Source: Hybos culiciformis (Eukaryota; Arthropoda; Insecta; Diptera; Hybotidae). From it: a stretch of 64,000 bases of DNA. The notes under the pieces are model-generated. The model saw only the letters and a program-made list of their open reading frames with translations. It did not search any database and had not been told where the DNA came from. The position numbers were made by a program, and so were the translations under genes. Numbering within the stretch: the first letter of the stretch is position 1; the number at the start of each line of letters is the position of its first letter. The stretch spans positions 2,852,001 through 2,916,000 of the forward strand of contig OZ023274.1 of NCBI GenBank assembly GCA_964007475.1. The letters run 5' to 3'. Below, in pieces: positions 39,101 through 50,582 of this stretch.

Positions 39101-39203
39101 TTATGTCAAAAAAATTCAAAGATAAAAATGCAATTATTTTTTCGTTTTTTTAAACTGTTTTTTTAATTCTTATAAGAAAAAATAAAATTCACAAAATTAT
39201 ACA
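36121..39203. other. Gene-poor AT-rich sequence downstream of IntS10
   Basis: No gene recognised. An 18 bp perfect palindrome CTTTTTTGTACAAAAAAG lies at 37978-37995 within a GC-richer patch (37915-38010). The right end should hold the IntS10 3' UTR. Confidence 0.45.
39056..39061 (-). promoter_or_regulatory. Candidate IntS10 polyadenylation signal
   Basis: AATAAA on the minus strand, 142 nt past the IntS10 stop codon. The motif is frequent by chance in DNA this AT-rich, so position is the only support. Confidence 0.35.
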
Positions 39204-41456
39204 TTAAAACATACTTTGTATTAAGTGTAAATGTTCTGAAATTATAAATTGTGCAATCAATTGACTTAAATCGTCATTCCATCTTAAAACCTGCTGTTTC
39301 ATTATTTGTTTAAAATCATCTTTTACACCTCTATCTGCTCCTCTGGTACCAATTCTCCGACTGCTTGTGTTCTGTGGTGATCCTGTGAATTCTAGGTTGA
39401 ATTCTCCATTATTTGAATTCCAAATGTGCATAAATTCTTCTATGAAATCAATTAGAATCAAATATGTTGGAAATAATAAGTATGTGAATTGTCGTTTTGT
39501 TCTTATAACAGTAAAAATTTGTTCAGATAATTCACTTTCGCGTGGATATTCAAGTTGACTTAGAACAAGCAAATCACCCAGAATCAAGTCTGTGCAGTTG
39601 GGCTCAAAAATTTTTCTACTCAAGCTATTAATTATTGCCTTTGTACAGTACTGAACTATAGCCTTTTGGGTTAAAGGCAACAAAATCAAATGTCTTTGTT
39701 TACTAACAATTGACATGTTGTCCAAAAGTTTTCCAGAAATTGGCGGTAATTCGCGTAAGATCTTTAAAATAGCTTCAAATCCTTGAAGTGTGAGTGCACC
39801 TTTTGACAAAATCAATCCTAATGTTCGTATATTAAGTCGTATCCCACTTACTTGCATATCATTCAACATCAATTTACGAGCTTCTTCTACATGTGAAAAA
39901 TAAACTGCCAAATCATGCAAAAAACGACTTATCCAATCTGATAATGGTAATTTAATTAATAATGCTCTGAACTCATGAGCTTCATGTGAATTTAACAATT
40001 GCCAGCAATTGGCGCAAGTTACAAATGCACTTGGTGTATCACTTCTACATGGTTCTGCGACAGAAATTTTCGGAGGCTCAATAGTTTGTTCTCTTATCAA
40101 TGCCGGCTCTTTCCATTCTCGAAATCCTTCAATTAAAACAAATTCAACATCAGAATCATCAACTTTCTTAGTCGTTTCGGATATATAAAAATGGAGAGAA
40201 AATATGAATAAAGTTACAGCATAGAAAAATATTTGCTTATTTTCTGAATTACGATTTGTTGTACTTGTCACAATGTGAATTAATTTTTGCCAATACAGAT
40301 CCTTACTCCAATTCTTGTTGTAAGGCAAAAAAGCATCCCAGTTCAGAATTCTACTGCATAACGTTAAAGCCTGAAAAATTTGCTTCCATATCTCATTGGG
40401 TTGAATTTTATTTTCCACATCAAACAATTGTTTTATATAATACTCTAATGAAATAGTGAAAACCCGGCAAACGAGGTGGCTGGGTAAATCAGGTGTTTTG
40501 TGTTGCATCAACGGTAGAGCTTCCTCTACAAGCATTTCTTGATATTTTGCCGGTGAAGTTGACTTCAATTATTAAAAATAAAAAATAAACAAATAAAGAC
40601 ATTAATAATAAATTTATTGAGAAAATATTTTTTATAATTTACAAGTCCAGCTGCAATCATTTCCAGTAATCTTTGAGAATGTGTTGTAACCGCTTGTGGA
40701 AATCGCTTCAACAGTAAAATTAAAAGTTTACATTGTTCAAATTGATTTTCTGTGTTATTGACAGTCAAAAGAAGAATTTGATGTTGATTTGACGACGATA
40801 GATGCTCAAACCTGAAATTATGGAATTGTAATCAACTATGACTAAGTATTTGAATTGAAATTTAGTTCATCTTTTGCCTTACATTTTAACAAAAAATTCT
40901 TGATCTTCACTGGTTTCATTTTCTGGTGCTTTAAGTGCCAATGTTAATTCAGAGATTTCTTGATACAGCTCAATTGGTTTCATATTGCTGAAATTTGTTA
41001 TTATCGAGCTTAAGCATTTGGCAGCACCCATGAAATTCTTATCTAATTTCTCAATTTTATAACTCTCATATTGAACTTGAACTGTAAGAAAAAAAAAATA
41101 ATAATAATAGTTAGGGAGGTAATGGAGCGTATTTTTTTTTACATTGCCAAGGTTAACCTATCATATAATTGTAATGCAGGTATGTAGAGGTAAGGCCGTC
41201 GTTTTTTTTGTGTCCAAAAAAACAAGACCTTTATCCAATACCAATTAAAGTGATTTTAATCGAAAATATTCAGGACTAAAATTAGCCTGGCGGAAAAAAC
41301 TAAATACCGCGACAAAAACCATCCATCCTATCTCTTCCTCCTCCTACTTAACTTACAATTATTTGGATATAATGTTTTTGCTGTTAAAAGGAATGCTTTT
41401 TTTGCCGCTGTCGAAGTGGCATTTTTAGCTTGAGAAATAATGTACTCTTCTTCCAT
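39204..41456 (-). CDS. IntS10: Integrator complex subunit 10
   Basis: Component of the nuclear Integrator complex, in the auxiliary module with INTS13 and INTS14. Integrator cleaves nascent RNA at snRNA 3' ends and at paused promoters. Coding exons on the minus strand are 41357-41456, 40883-41081, 40643-40811 and 39204-40562; all are GT-AG, phases join, 608 aa. Recognition rests on the N-terminal pattern AKKAFLLTAKTLYP..FQVQYESYKIEKLDKN, the LLILLLKRFPQAV segment, LLPLTQKAIVQYC, and the C-terminal GTRGADRGVKDDFKQIMKQQVLRW at about 561-584, all matching INTS10 as I remember it. The human protein is about 710 aa, so this one is shorter, mainly in the middle. The start ATG at 41456 gives MEEEYIISQAKN. 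It is divergent from POP1, with 723 bp between the two start codons. Confidence 0.92.
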
Positions 41457-42179
41457 AATTAAATTTTTCTAAATTAAAATATATATTTTAAATAATTTTT
41501 AATTATTTTTTGTTTATTTTCATAATAAACAAAAAAACACCGACAAAAATAAATCTTTGTTTTTCTTATTTTTTTTGATTTGTTATTTGTTTACATTATT
41601 ATTTATAAAAAAAAATTGCAATGCGCTACTAGCGTGAAAAATTGCAGTTAAAAATTGTATATAAATGGTTGGATAAGTTAATTGAATAAACAATAATTAT
41701 TTTGTTATCAAAAATTCGTTGTTTTGTTTAAAACAGATTAAAATATGCTTTTCATATTTCTATATGATGCAAATAAAATGTAAATAATGTTAAAAGCAAA
41801 TTTAAAAATAATAAGTACAAGAATTACAAATTACTCCCACTGAAGTTCCTACATTTACCGACAGGTAGCTCTTCTCTTTGTTACAAAACTCTAAAAAAAC
41901 TCAAAATAAACTCAAATTGTGTTTGTTATTGACTCAATGAACATGTGTTTTTAGAAAGGCCGCAAAATTATTGTCAATAGAATAAAAAATCAAAACAAAA
42001 GGAAAAGAGGTTAAATTAAAATTAAAAATTATTTACAATAGAGAATGAACCAAACCCAGAAAACGTTTGGATTAATAGAAATTAAATTAGGAGGAATTAT
42101 AAAAAAATCGTGTTGTTTGTTTTGAATGAATTTTTGAATTGAAAAAATATAAAAATACACATTATCTTCAAAATCTTCA
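41457..42179. promoter_or_regulatory. Candidate bidirectional promoter between IntS10 and POP1
   Basis: The 723 bp between the divergent start codons must contain both 5' UTRs and probably both promoters. A less AT-rich patch (CTCCCACTGAAGTTCC..CCGACAGGTAGC) lies around 41834-41870. No obvious TATA box can be singled out in this background. The assignment comes from gene arrangement only. Confidence 0.5.
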
Positions 42180-44957
42180 ATGATGGATGATAATTCGGAT
42201 ATGCCACCAAAATTTGAATACGATTCGGCTGTGGGTGGTTCAGTTAACGTACCAGAATGCATTTCAACATATCGCTATGCCGCAAATCAAGCGAATGAAA
42301 TTAAAAGCTTGCTGAAGGCAATAAATAATCCTACCAGCACTAAGCTTATATTTCAAACATTGCCAAAACATATGCGAAGAAGAGCTATGTCTCATCATCC
42401 CAAAAGATTGCCAAGAAAATATCGTGGAATACATAAATCGCAAATGGTAATTTTTCGTTGTAATTTTTCAATTTGAAATTTCAAGCAGCTATTTGAAGCA
42501 ATAATTTTATTTTTAGGCAAAATCTGGACCAATGAAAGTAAATAAGCGTCCATCAAGGAAATATCGTCGAAAATCATCGAATATGCTGCGTGAATATATG
42601 AGAAGACAGCAAAAGAATATTTGGTTGGAAACTCATATATGGCATGCTAAACGTTTCCACATGGTCAACAAATGGGGCTACCGACTTCCGCTTGCATCTT
42701 GTGAAAAAACATATCGTGCTTGCTACAGAGCTGCATCTAGTAATTGTCTTCTGCAAGATATTTCTTACTTCGGATGCATTGAAATCGAGGGTGAATTGGA
42801 AATTCTACGTAGTAATTTTGCACGTATTACTAGTCCCAATTGTGGCTTAGGTGTTTGCGCCAGAACTTACTTAAGTGGAAAACGTGAAGGCTCTATTGAA
42901 CTTTTCAAAATTGATGAATATCCAAGAAGTGCATTGGGAAAGATTAATTTTTTATGGAAAACACTAGAAAACGACACTTTAACAAGCAGTAGGGTCTGGT
43001 TCTTTATACATCCATCATGTTATCCTGAAATACTCGCAGAGTTTTTAAAACTTTTTGATTTAACTGGAGGTAAAATTGAAAAAATCGTAGTTGACAATGA
43101 CGGCAATATAGTTGATGACCATACTTTTATGGATCACGAAGATTGTGTTTCTCAAAAAATGGAAATCAATGAAAAAATTTTAGCCAACAGTGAAATTACT
43201 AAGACAAAATTATCCGAAGTCAAATTTAAAACTTCTGACGATCAATCAAATAAAAAAGCACGTAAATCTCAAGATCAGCTTAAGTTTGTAACAAAAAGTT
43301 TTTCGTATAGAAGAGCTCCAAAATATAAAAATTCTTCTACCGGAATTCAATTAGTTGAACTGAAAGATACAATTAATAGATTTCGTTTGACTGGTCCACT
43401 TTCTCAAGCTGTATTGACTAATGCTTTGATACCAAAACGTTCAGAAAAAGGGAACACTTGGTTTAAAAACTTTTTAGAATCAGAGAAGAATTCCAACATC
43501 AATGCAATTCAAGTTGAATATTGGAAAAATTGTAAAAATGTAAATTCACCAGCTCAGTTAATTCCAAATATTATATTAGCGTTAAATATTGAAGATTTAC
43601 GTTTAAATCGACCAGAAAAAAGATCTAAAGCTATTCCCGAACCTAATTGTACATTGCAATCAACGAATGTGTGTCGAGAATTTCCCGACAATTTGTCCTA
43701 CAGTCCTATCTGGGACTTTGACCTACGAAATTCTTTAGCTGAAACCATAATGCACAATCATAAGTATCATACTTTAAGAAGTAAACATTGTTTGGTTCCT
43801 GGAGAACGTTGCGAGTTCGAAGACTCATTACAACCAGTGCCAGTTTTATTAATTCAACGTCCAGGTTCTCAAATAAATGCATATAAGCGATTAGGATTTG
43901 GTTGTGGCTGGGATTTGATTGCACCCTCTGGGTACGGAATGATGATTTGGTTGTCTTTAATCATGTGGGGAGCAAGACCAGGAGGACTAAGGGAGTGTAA
44001 TTCTTTGGCAAAAGAATCTGGACAAGATGACTATCTGCCAGATACTCCATCTGGGCGTAAAGAAGCCGCAGATAGATTTACGGTTCTAAAGGAGAAATAT
44101 TTTCGCCTGCCACCAAATAAACGATGTAATTTTAATAAATTTGCGATATCAAGTCCATTTCGAGCACCATTTAAACAATTGGTGAAAGAATGGGGTGGCG
44201 ATGCCGACGACAATTATTTTGTTTTAAGGGATCGAAACTTGTTACAACAAATTTTAAAATCTGTCTTACACAATTTCGAATTTCCAAAACTTAATAAGAA
44301 TTGTATAATTCAAATTTTCGTTAAAATGAAAACGCGAGGAAATCCTGGAGACTTCGCGTTAATCTGTTTACCAGAAAAAAATGATTTAAAAAAAAATTCC
44401 AAAAATATTATAAAATGTTGTAAAGATCCAATATTGGTGGAACCATTACGAAAAGATGAAGTAGAAAATGAAAGAAACCGTCTTAGAAAAGATCATAAAA
44501 AATTATTGAAACGATTAAGAGCGCGGAGAGTCAAAGAAAAAAGAAAAAAACAAGTAAATGAAATAGCTTTTGTTTTAATGTTTATCATTATGTATAAATT
44601 ATTCAGATATATCTTAATTTTTTTTAGGAAACTAGTGAAAAAAGGGTTCAAATTAGACCAGCTAAAACTTTGAATATTGTAACCGAGCAATTTAAAAAAA
44701 TGTGTCAATTGTGGATAGCTGAGCCACCACGCAGTGTTCGCAACCAATGTTCTCGACAAGTACTCGGTTATATAACTCAAAGTAAATTCAGTTTCTCAGA
44801 AGCTACAGTAACAGGAATAGGTTATATAACAATGGAAGGATTATTTAAATTACTGGAAACGCAGAAGCACAATAAAGGAGAGAAATTATTATTAGTTAGG
44901 GGAATACAAAGTCGCAATTATCGTTATGCTAATTTCAAAATTAATTGTCAAATTTAA
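42180..44957 (+). CDS. Pop1: POP1, RNase P / RNase MRP protein subunit
   Basis: Largest protein of the RNase P and RNase MRP ribonucleoproteins, which process tRNA 5' ends and pre-rRNA in the nucleus and nucleolus. Coding exons are 42180-42446, 42517-44553 and 44628-44957; both introns (70 and 74 bp) are GT-AG in phase 0, giving 877 aa. Landmarks: RRRAMSHHPKRLPRKYR at residues 66-82, QQKNIWLETHIWHAKRFHMV at 120-139 then WGY, RACYRA and CLLQDISY (POP1 N-terminal domain). The POPLD region, about 530-585, contains VLLIQRPG, FGCGWDLIAPSGYGM and WGARPGGLRE. A basic lysine/arginine-rich segment precedes the last exon. The start is ATG ATG at 42180; the second ATG is equally possible. Reading through intron 2 would shift the frame and end early. 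Confidence 0.96.
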
Positions 44958-44984
44958 TTTTTTTTTATTAAATGAAGTTGATGA

Positions 44985-44990
44985 AATAAA
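44985..44990 (+). promoter_or_regulatory. POP1 polyadenylation signal
   Basis: AATAAA begins 28 nt after the POP1 stop codon, a typical position for a short insect 3' UTR. Confidence 0.6.
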
Positions 44991-46118
44991 TTATAGTATT
45001 ATTCAATGGACTTACAGAAGTGGGAAATTCTAAAAGTTACCAACCATTCTTAAGCCCAAATGTTATTTCTATTCTTTGAATAATAAATAGGTATCTTATC
45101 CCCGCAAATTTTCACATGTATACATTTTTTTGATGGTTTTATTAATCAATTTCTGAATTCATGAGGTTTGGAAGGCTTGAAGTGAATTTTTTTGGAATTA
45201 AATAAATTTAATATTTTTATTCAAGAAATAAAAGATTATTGTTAATTTCTTCATTAATCATGCATGCATTTCTAAATAATTTCAGTAAAATTTTATTACA
45301 TTCTAAATAACAAAACCCTTACTTTTTTTAAATTAAATCAACCTATTAAGACCTTATCAAATTACCGATTTAATTTAAATTACATATTATACATCCTAAT
45401 TAATTTAAAAATTTATTTAGTAAGTATTTTTAAAACTTTTTAGTAACTATGTATGTGACTAATTTTCCCATCCCAAAAAAAAATTAAATTAAATAAAAAA
45501 ATTATTTTTAATTGAAAGTATAAATCTGGACAGTGGCAACAACTTGAAATAATTTTGCAGGAACAAACAGTGAATTAAAATTAAACAAAATATTATTTTG
45601 CATTAGGCAAAGATTGAAGTTTTTGAATCATATTTCGTTGGTTGTTGCATTGACATTTGTATGTTTACCCAATAGAATATACTAAACTAAAAGGGTTTTT
45701 ATAATTTATATTACAAAAAAAAAATATTCACATAAAAATTTTGAGAAAATATTAAGCGAAGGCTCAATAGGTTATAAGTAGTTTTATAGATTTTATTAAA
45801 TCTATTAAAATAAAAATACGTAATTTTATGAAATCATTGAGAGTTCTACAAATTTGTCCCTATTATCATTATGTCGATATTTCATTTCCCTATATTTTAA
45901 TTATAGTTGCATTATTTTGAGTATACATTTTTCTTTGAATTTGGAAAATTAACGACTTAATTCTAAAAATTTTACGTTTTTCAACTAATGGATCTAATGT
46001 AGGTCTATATATATTTATAATTTTTATATAATATTGATTAAAAATTTTTTAGTATTTTTTTTCTGTTTACATAATAGGTACATAATTTCATATTTTGAAA
46101 AAATATATGTTTAATGAT

Positions 46119-46124
46119 TTTATT
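46119..46124 (-). promoter_or_regulatory. Candidate thioesterase polyadenylation signal
   Basis: AATAAA on the minus strand about 55 nt past the stop codon of the acyl-protein thioesterase. Confidence 0.5.
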
Positions 46125-46178
46125 AATTAATTTTTTTTTTAATATTCAAAAGAGAAACAACTCGAAATGGCATGCTTT

Positions 46179-48101
46179 CTATCCTTTAACATATTTTTCT
46201 ATAAACCTTTTGACATCATCCATTTCTTCATCCGTTGAAGAATGGGATAATCCAGGATAAGTTTTAAATGAAGCATTTTTCATATTTGCTTTTAATAAAC
46301 TTGCTGTCAATTGACCAAACTTATATGGTAAAACTGGATCTACATCACCATGAGCTTGAAAAATCTAAAAAAATGTAAGATGAATCAATAAATAAATAAA
46401 ATTATGCATGTTAGTACTTTAAACATTTTTACAGATAAAGCAAAGCATTCCAGCAGCTGGTATTATTTTTTTTCTAATACAATTGAAACCCAATTAGGTA
46501 AAGAAACTATGTAACAATTAAAAAAAATGTTTTTTTTTAATTCAAAAAACTTAAATTCCGAAAAAAGAGCATTTACATGGAAAAAACTGTAACGGCAATT
46601 TTTCTATAATTTAAATTTGTTACATAACAACTTCTTCAATTAAAATCCAATACAAAAGAAACATTTTGAAACATTTATTACAAAATAATTAATAAAAAAA
46701 AAATTTTACCGGCAAATCGCCGCTACTCTTTCTGTAATCAGGGAATTGCTTGTGCATTGGTAGCCAACATGAAAGTCCAATAATTCCCGCTAAAGGTTCA
46801 GTAAACGTCAAACCTGAATATAGGGCCAATGCTCCACCTAAAACGAAAAATTAGTTAATTTGAATAAAAAATTAAATACAAATAATTATCTCTAATTTTT
46901 TACAACTAAGTATAGAATAGAGTGAGTATGTATTTTTAAGTATGTACTTAAAATACGATAAGCACAAAAATTGATTATTAAAAAAATATTGAACCTTGTG
47001 AAAATCCTCCAAGCATAATTCTATTTGATGGTATACCAGCCTTAATTTCATTTTCAATCATTTTGTGTACATTGATTGCGGCTCTTTTAATTCCATCCTC
47101 ATCTTCTGGTCCCGATATATCCAATGTTTTTAGATCAAACCATGAAGGCATTTGAAATCCAGCGTTTAAAGTAACTGGCATTGTATTTGCTGTGGGGCAT
47201 ATTACTTTCATATGGCTCGGCCGTATTGCTTGAATAACTGAAGACCACCCATGACTAAAAAGATGAAAAAAAATATTCAAAAGTTTATTTTATTTTTAAT
47301 TAAACTAAACTAAGTAACTTTAATAATCTAGATAGGTAAAGTTCACGTTTGTTGAATAAATTCATTTTATTTAAACTCTGGTCTGAAATGAAGACTTAAT
47401 ATAGTAAATATAGTTAATTTTTAATAATCTCAGTAGAGGTCGAACTTTAAGTAGGTATAAGAATTTAAAATATTTCGATTGAATGAATTTTGAAGAAGTT
47501 CCATATTAGCAGGAAGAGTTTAGGTATGTGTTAGAAAGTCTGGCGACTGTGTATTCTCATTCAGAATCTTAGAATCTCTTTTGGCGGCGCTCTTTAATAT
47601 TTAAATGAAGTAACATCAAACTAAAATAGAATTATATTTCTAATATCTTTAATTTTCTGTATATAAAGCCAAACAATTTACATAAATTAAAATATTTAAT
47701 TATTTCCGGATTGCATAAACAATTTTCACATTAAGGGTTTTACATAGAATTTTTTTATTTTTTTATTTTAAAGACGCATCGTTATCGATTTTTCAAAACT
47801 TCAAGTTCAATGTTCAAATTTTCTTCTATCTAGGTAGGTATATAATTTTGACGTAACAACTATGGAAATTGAAGATGTTGATTTTTATTACCTAAACCGA
47901 TTACTAAAATTAATATTGGAGAACTTACCCCGTATCACCTAATCCATGTAAAAAGATCAGCTAAAAAAAAAAATTATAAAAAGAAAATTTAATTAATTTC
48001 TCATGTTTTTTTTTTTATCAAAATTTTCATTCAATTAAAATTTATTTTACCGTCGAAGTGTGTTTAGAAGTTGCTTCCAAAACAACCGCATTTACAGACA
48101 T
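46179..48101 (-). CDS. Apt1: Acyl-protein thioesterase (palmitoyl-protein hydrolase, LYPLA family)
   Basis: Cytosolic alpha/beta-hydrolase that removes palmitate from S-acylated proteins such as small GTPases and G-protein alpha subunits; relatives also show lysophospholipase activity. Coding exons on the minus strand are 48051-48101, 47929-47960 (only 32 nt), 46995-47254, 46710-46837 and 46179-46364; phases join, 218 aa against about 230 in the human protein. Motifs in order: LIFLHGLGDTGHGW (oxyanion-side loop), MPSWFDL, GIPSNRIMLGGFSQGGALALY with nucleophile Ser113, LSCWLP, IFQAHGDVDPVLPYKFG with Asp164, and YPGLSHSS with His198. The spacing of the triad fits APT1/2. The donor after FSQG is GTTCAA, a weak but usable site. 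The start ATG at 48101 gives MSVNAVVLEATSKHTST. It is divergent from the FBXO25/32 gene. Confidence 0.95.
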
Positions 48102-48620
48102 TTTTCCTAAAAAATTTCCTATATTTTAAAAATTTTTAATTTAAAATTATATTTTTTATGTTTTTTTTTTAATTTATTGATTTTAGCAAAAAAAAAATTA
48201 TAAATTAATTTTTCTCTAAAATTTTCACTTTTTTAAATAGGTATATAATTCTTCTAAAAAGTCAGTGGTATAATAAATACACACACAATATATAGATTGC
48301 TTTTTAATATGTCAAATTTTATATATTTTCATTTGTAACGTCAGAAGTTTTATTGCCATAATAGAGCTTTGAACAATAAAATACAGGGATAGGTAAAAAA
48401 GAAAATTGTACAAAATAATAATAATTTAATTTTCACTCTTCTACCAATAATTTAAAATTAAAAAAAAACGAGGTGCATACTAGAATGGCCGAAGTTATAT
48501 TAACCACCAACGTATTAAAATAGTTTCAAACTAGAAGATACTTATATATACCTATATAAATTTTTTATTTTTTTCAATTTTAAAAAGATAGAATTGTGCG
48601 CCAAAAAAAATAATTAATTT
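48102..48620. other. AT-rich sequence upstream of the thioesterase start
   Basis: Expected to hold the promoter and 5' UTR of the thioesterase gene. No further feature recognised. Confidence 0.45.
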
Positions 48621-48873
48621 ATGTAGTAAACACAATTGGAGCGACAGCGACAACGACAGCGATAGCGACTATAAAAAAAAATAGAAACCATATATTTGTA
48701 TGAGAATGAACACAATTGAGACGACTGTTGACAAACGACATTGTTGCCTAGCGACAAATTAGAAATGTTTCTATTTTGTCGCCAGTCGTCTCAATTGTGT
48801 TCATTCTCATACAAATATATGGTTTCTACTTTTTTTTTGATAGTCGCTGTCGCCCCAATTGTGTTTACTACAT
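48621..48873. mobile_element. Foldback element with GTCG-rich arms
   Basis: The left arm (48621-48725, starting ATGTAGTAAACACAATTGG) and right arm (48786-48873, ending CCAATTGTGTTTACTACAT) are nearly exact reverse complements over about 88 bp. The left arm has an extra ~18 bp of GACAGC-type repeats. The 60 bp centre contains a shorter GCGACAAAT/ATTTTGTCGC pairing. The sequence is unusually GC-rich for this window. A non-autonomous DNA transposon is likely. Confidence 0.82.
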
Positions 48874-49072
48874 AGAAATGTTTCTATTTTGTCGCCGGGC
48901 GACAACGACAACCATATATTTTTTTTATTTATTTTTCTATTTGTTTATTTTTTCCTGTTTATTAATTTCTTCGCCGTCGCCGAATTGTGTTCACTCCAGT
49001 GATATCGCTGTCGTTGTCGTTGTAGTCGTCGTTGTCGCCGTCGCTGTCACCCCAATTGTGTTTAGTATATAA
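48874..49072. mobile_element. Second half or related copy of the GTCG foldback
   Basis: It begins with TAGAAATGTTTCTATTTTGT, which also occurs in the centre of the neighbouring foldback (near 48761). It ends with TCGCTGTCACCCCAATTGTG then TTTAGTATA, a variant of the same terminus. In between is a GTCGTTGTCGTTGTAGTCGTCG simple tract at about 49011-49050. The open frame across it (poly-Val/Ala) is an artefact of that tract. Confidence 0.6.
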
Positions 49073-50582
49073 ATCTGATTACAAATTTTTAGAATTAATG
49101 GCAAGATAAATAACTGAATGACATCCCTGTAATAAAAAATTATGATTTGTTGTTACATTCTCACACTGTGCCCCCCAAATTATTTTTTCTTTTATACCTA
49201 TATAGAAAAATAAAGCTTTTTCTTCTTCTTCAATACGAAATTTTCCCCTCATAATCTAACAATTTTTTGTTGTTTTTCTCTAATGCATTTATTTTTTTTT
49301 TTTCTGTTTTTTCAATAATTTATAAAAATCTATCTGAAAATAAGAAATAAAATAAAGCAAAAAAAATATATCTTTCAGTTCGCTGTTAAAATTCATTGAA
49401 AACGAAACAAAATTTTCAAGAAAAATTATAACGACGACATTATTTAGAATTTTATTTGTAAAATTTTCTTCTTGTTTCTTTTTTTTTTTTATTTAATTAT
49501 TTTTTTTATTTTAAAAAATAAAATAAAAATTATTTTTTTTTTTTTAATATAAAAAATAAATATTTTATTTAAAAAAAATTAAACATTAAAAAAAGCATAT
49601 ATTAAATTATTTTCTGTACATTTTTTTGTGCATTTTTCCTTTTGATTTTTTTTTTTCTTTACACTCTGCATGAATAAATAGGTATACTGGAAAAACTTTT
49701 TAACAAAAAAAAAATTGAAATAATAAAATAAACAAAATAAGTATAAATTAACTATATAATAAATAAATAAATAAATAAATTAAAAATAAAATAAAGTTCA
49801 TTCATTATTGACTCAAAATTTTCGAAAATAAATAAATTGAATGAAAACAAATATAATTTTGAAGTTTTATAAACAAAAGGAAATTTCATTATGAATGAAT
49901 GAAGAAAAAAAAAGTAAAAAAAAATAAACAAAGCTTAAGAATTGTATAGTAAGTAGTAATCAAAAAACAAGTGTTGTTATTTCGAGCAAAATAATTGAAT
50001 TTTTTTTTTGCCAACTTTTTCTTTACAAATAAATATAAATAAACTTAATATAAGTCGATTTTTGTTTTGACATTATTATTATTGTAAAGGAAAACTATAG
50101 CTATAGGTATATTAAATCTAATCAACCTATAAATTTTAAATAATATTTTTTTTTTGTGTCAGAAAATCGAAAAAAAAAAAAAATTAATAAATAAAATAAA
50201 TAAATAAATAAATAATAATACCGAAAAAATAAAGGATATATAGGTACATAAAAAAAAAGAGAAAAAAAATATAATTTTCTTCATGCTTCTTATAGGTATA
50301 TAAGAAAAAAGAAAAATCAAATTTTCGTGTTGTTTTTTTTTAGAATTTTCTTTTAATATTTTTTTTTTCTTTTAATATTTGAAGGAAAAACTATATACCT
50401 AAGTCCTTTTTTTTTTTGAACTTTAATTTTCTTTGTTTTGGTTTCTCTGTTAGAAACATATAACACGAACATATATACAGGGATATTTACATAAAACAAA
50501 ATATACTTAATACTTAATAAATAAAAATCCTAAATAAACAAAAAAAAAAAAAAAAAACTATAAAATAAAATAAAAATAAATT
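49073..50582. other. Upstream region of the FBXO25/32 gene
   Basis: Extremely AT-rich with dense A and T homopolymers and an AAAT microsatellite at 49759-49781. The 5' UTR and promoter of the plus-strand F-box gene should lie here, but neither a transcription start nor extra exons can be identified by eye. Confidence 0.4.

Larger units (their letters stand above)
44958..46178. other. Convergent intergenic sequence between POP1 and the thioesterase gene
   Basis: The two genes end towards each other across 1.2 kb of AT-rich DNA. Apart from the two candidate polyadenylation signals I see nothing here. Confidence 0.6.

Noticed and set aside
42395..44213. Several minus-strand open frames across POP1
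   Set aside because: Shadows of the POP1 coding sequence on the other strand.
48776..49072. 98-codon open frame with a Val/Ala-rich tail
   Set aside because: It arises from the GTCG repeat tract of the foldback element and has no start context, domain or splice support.
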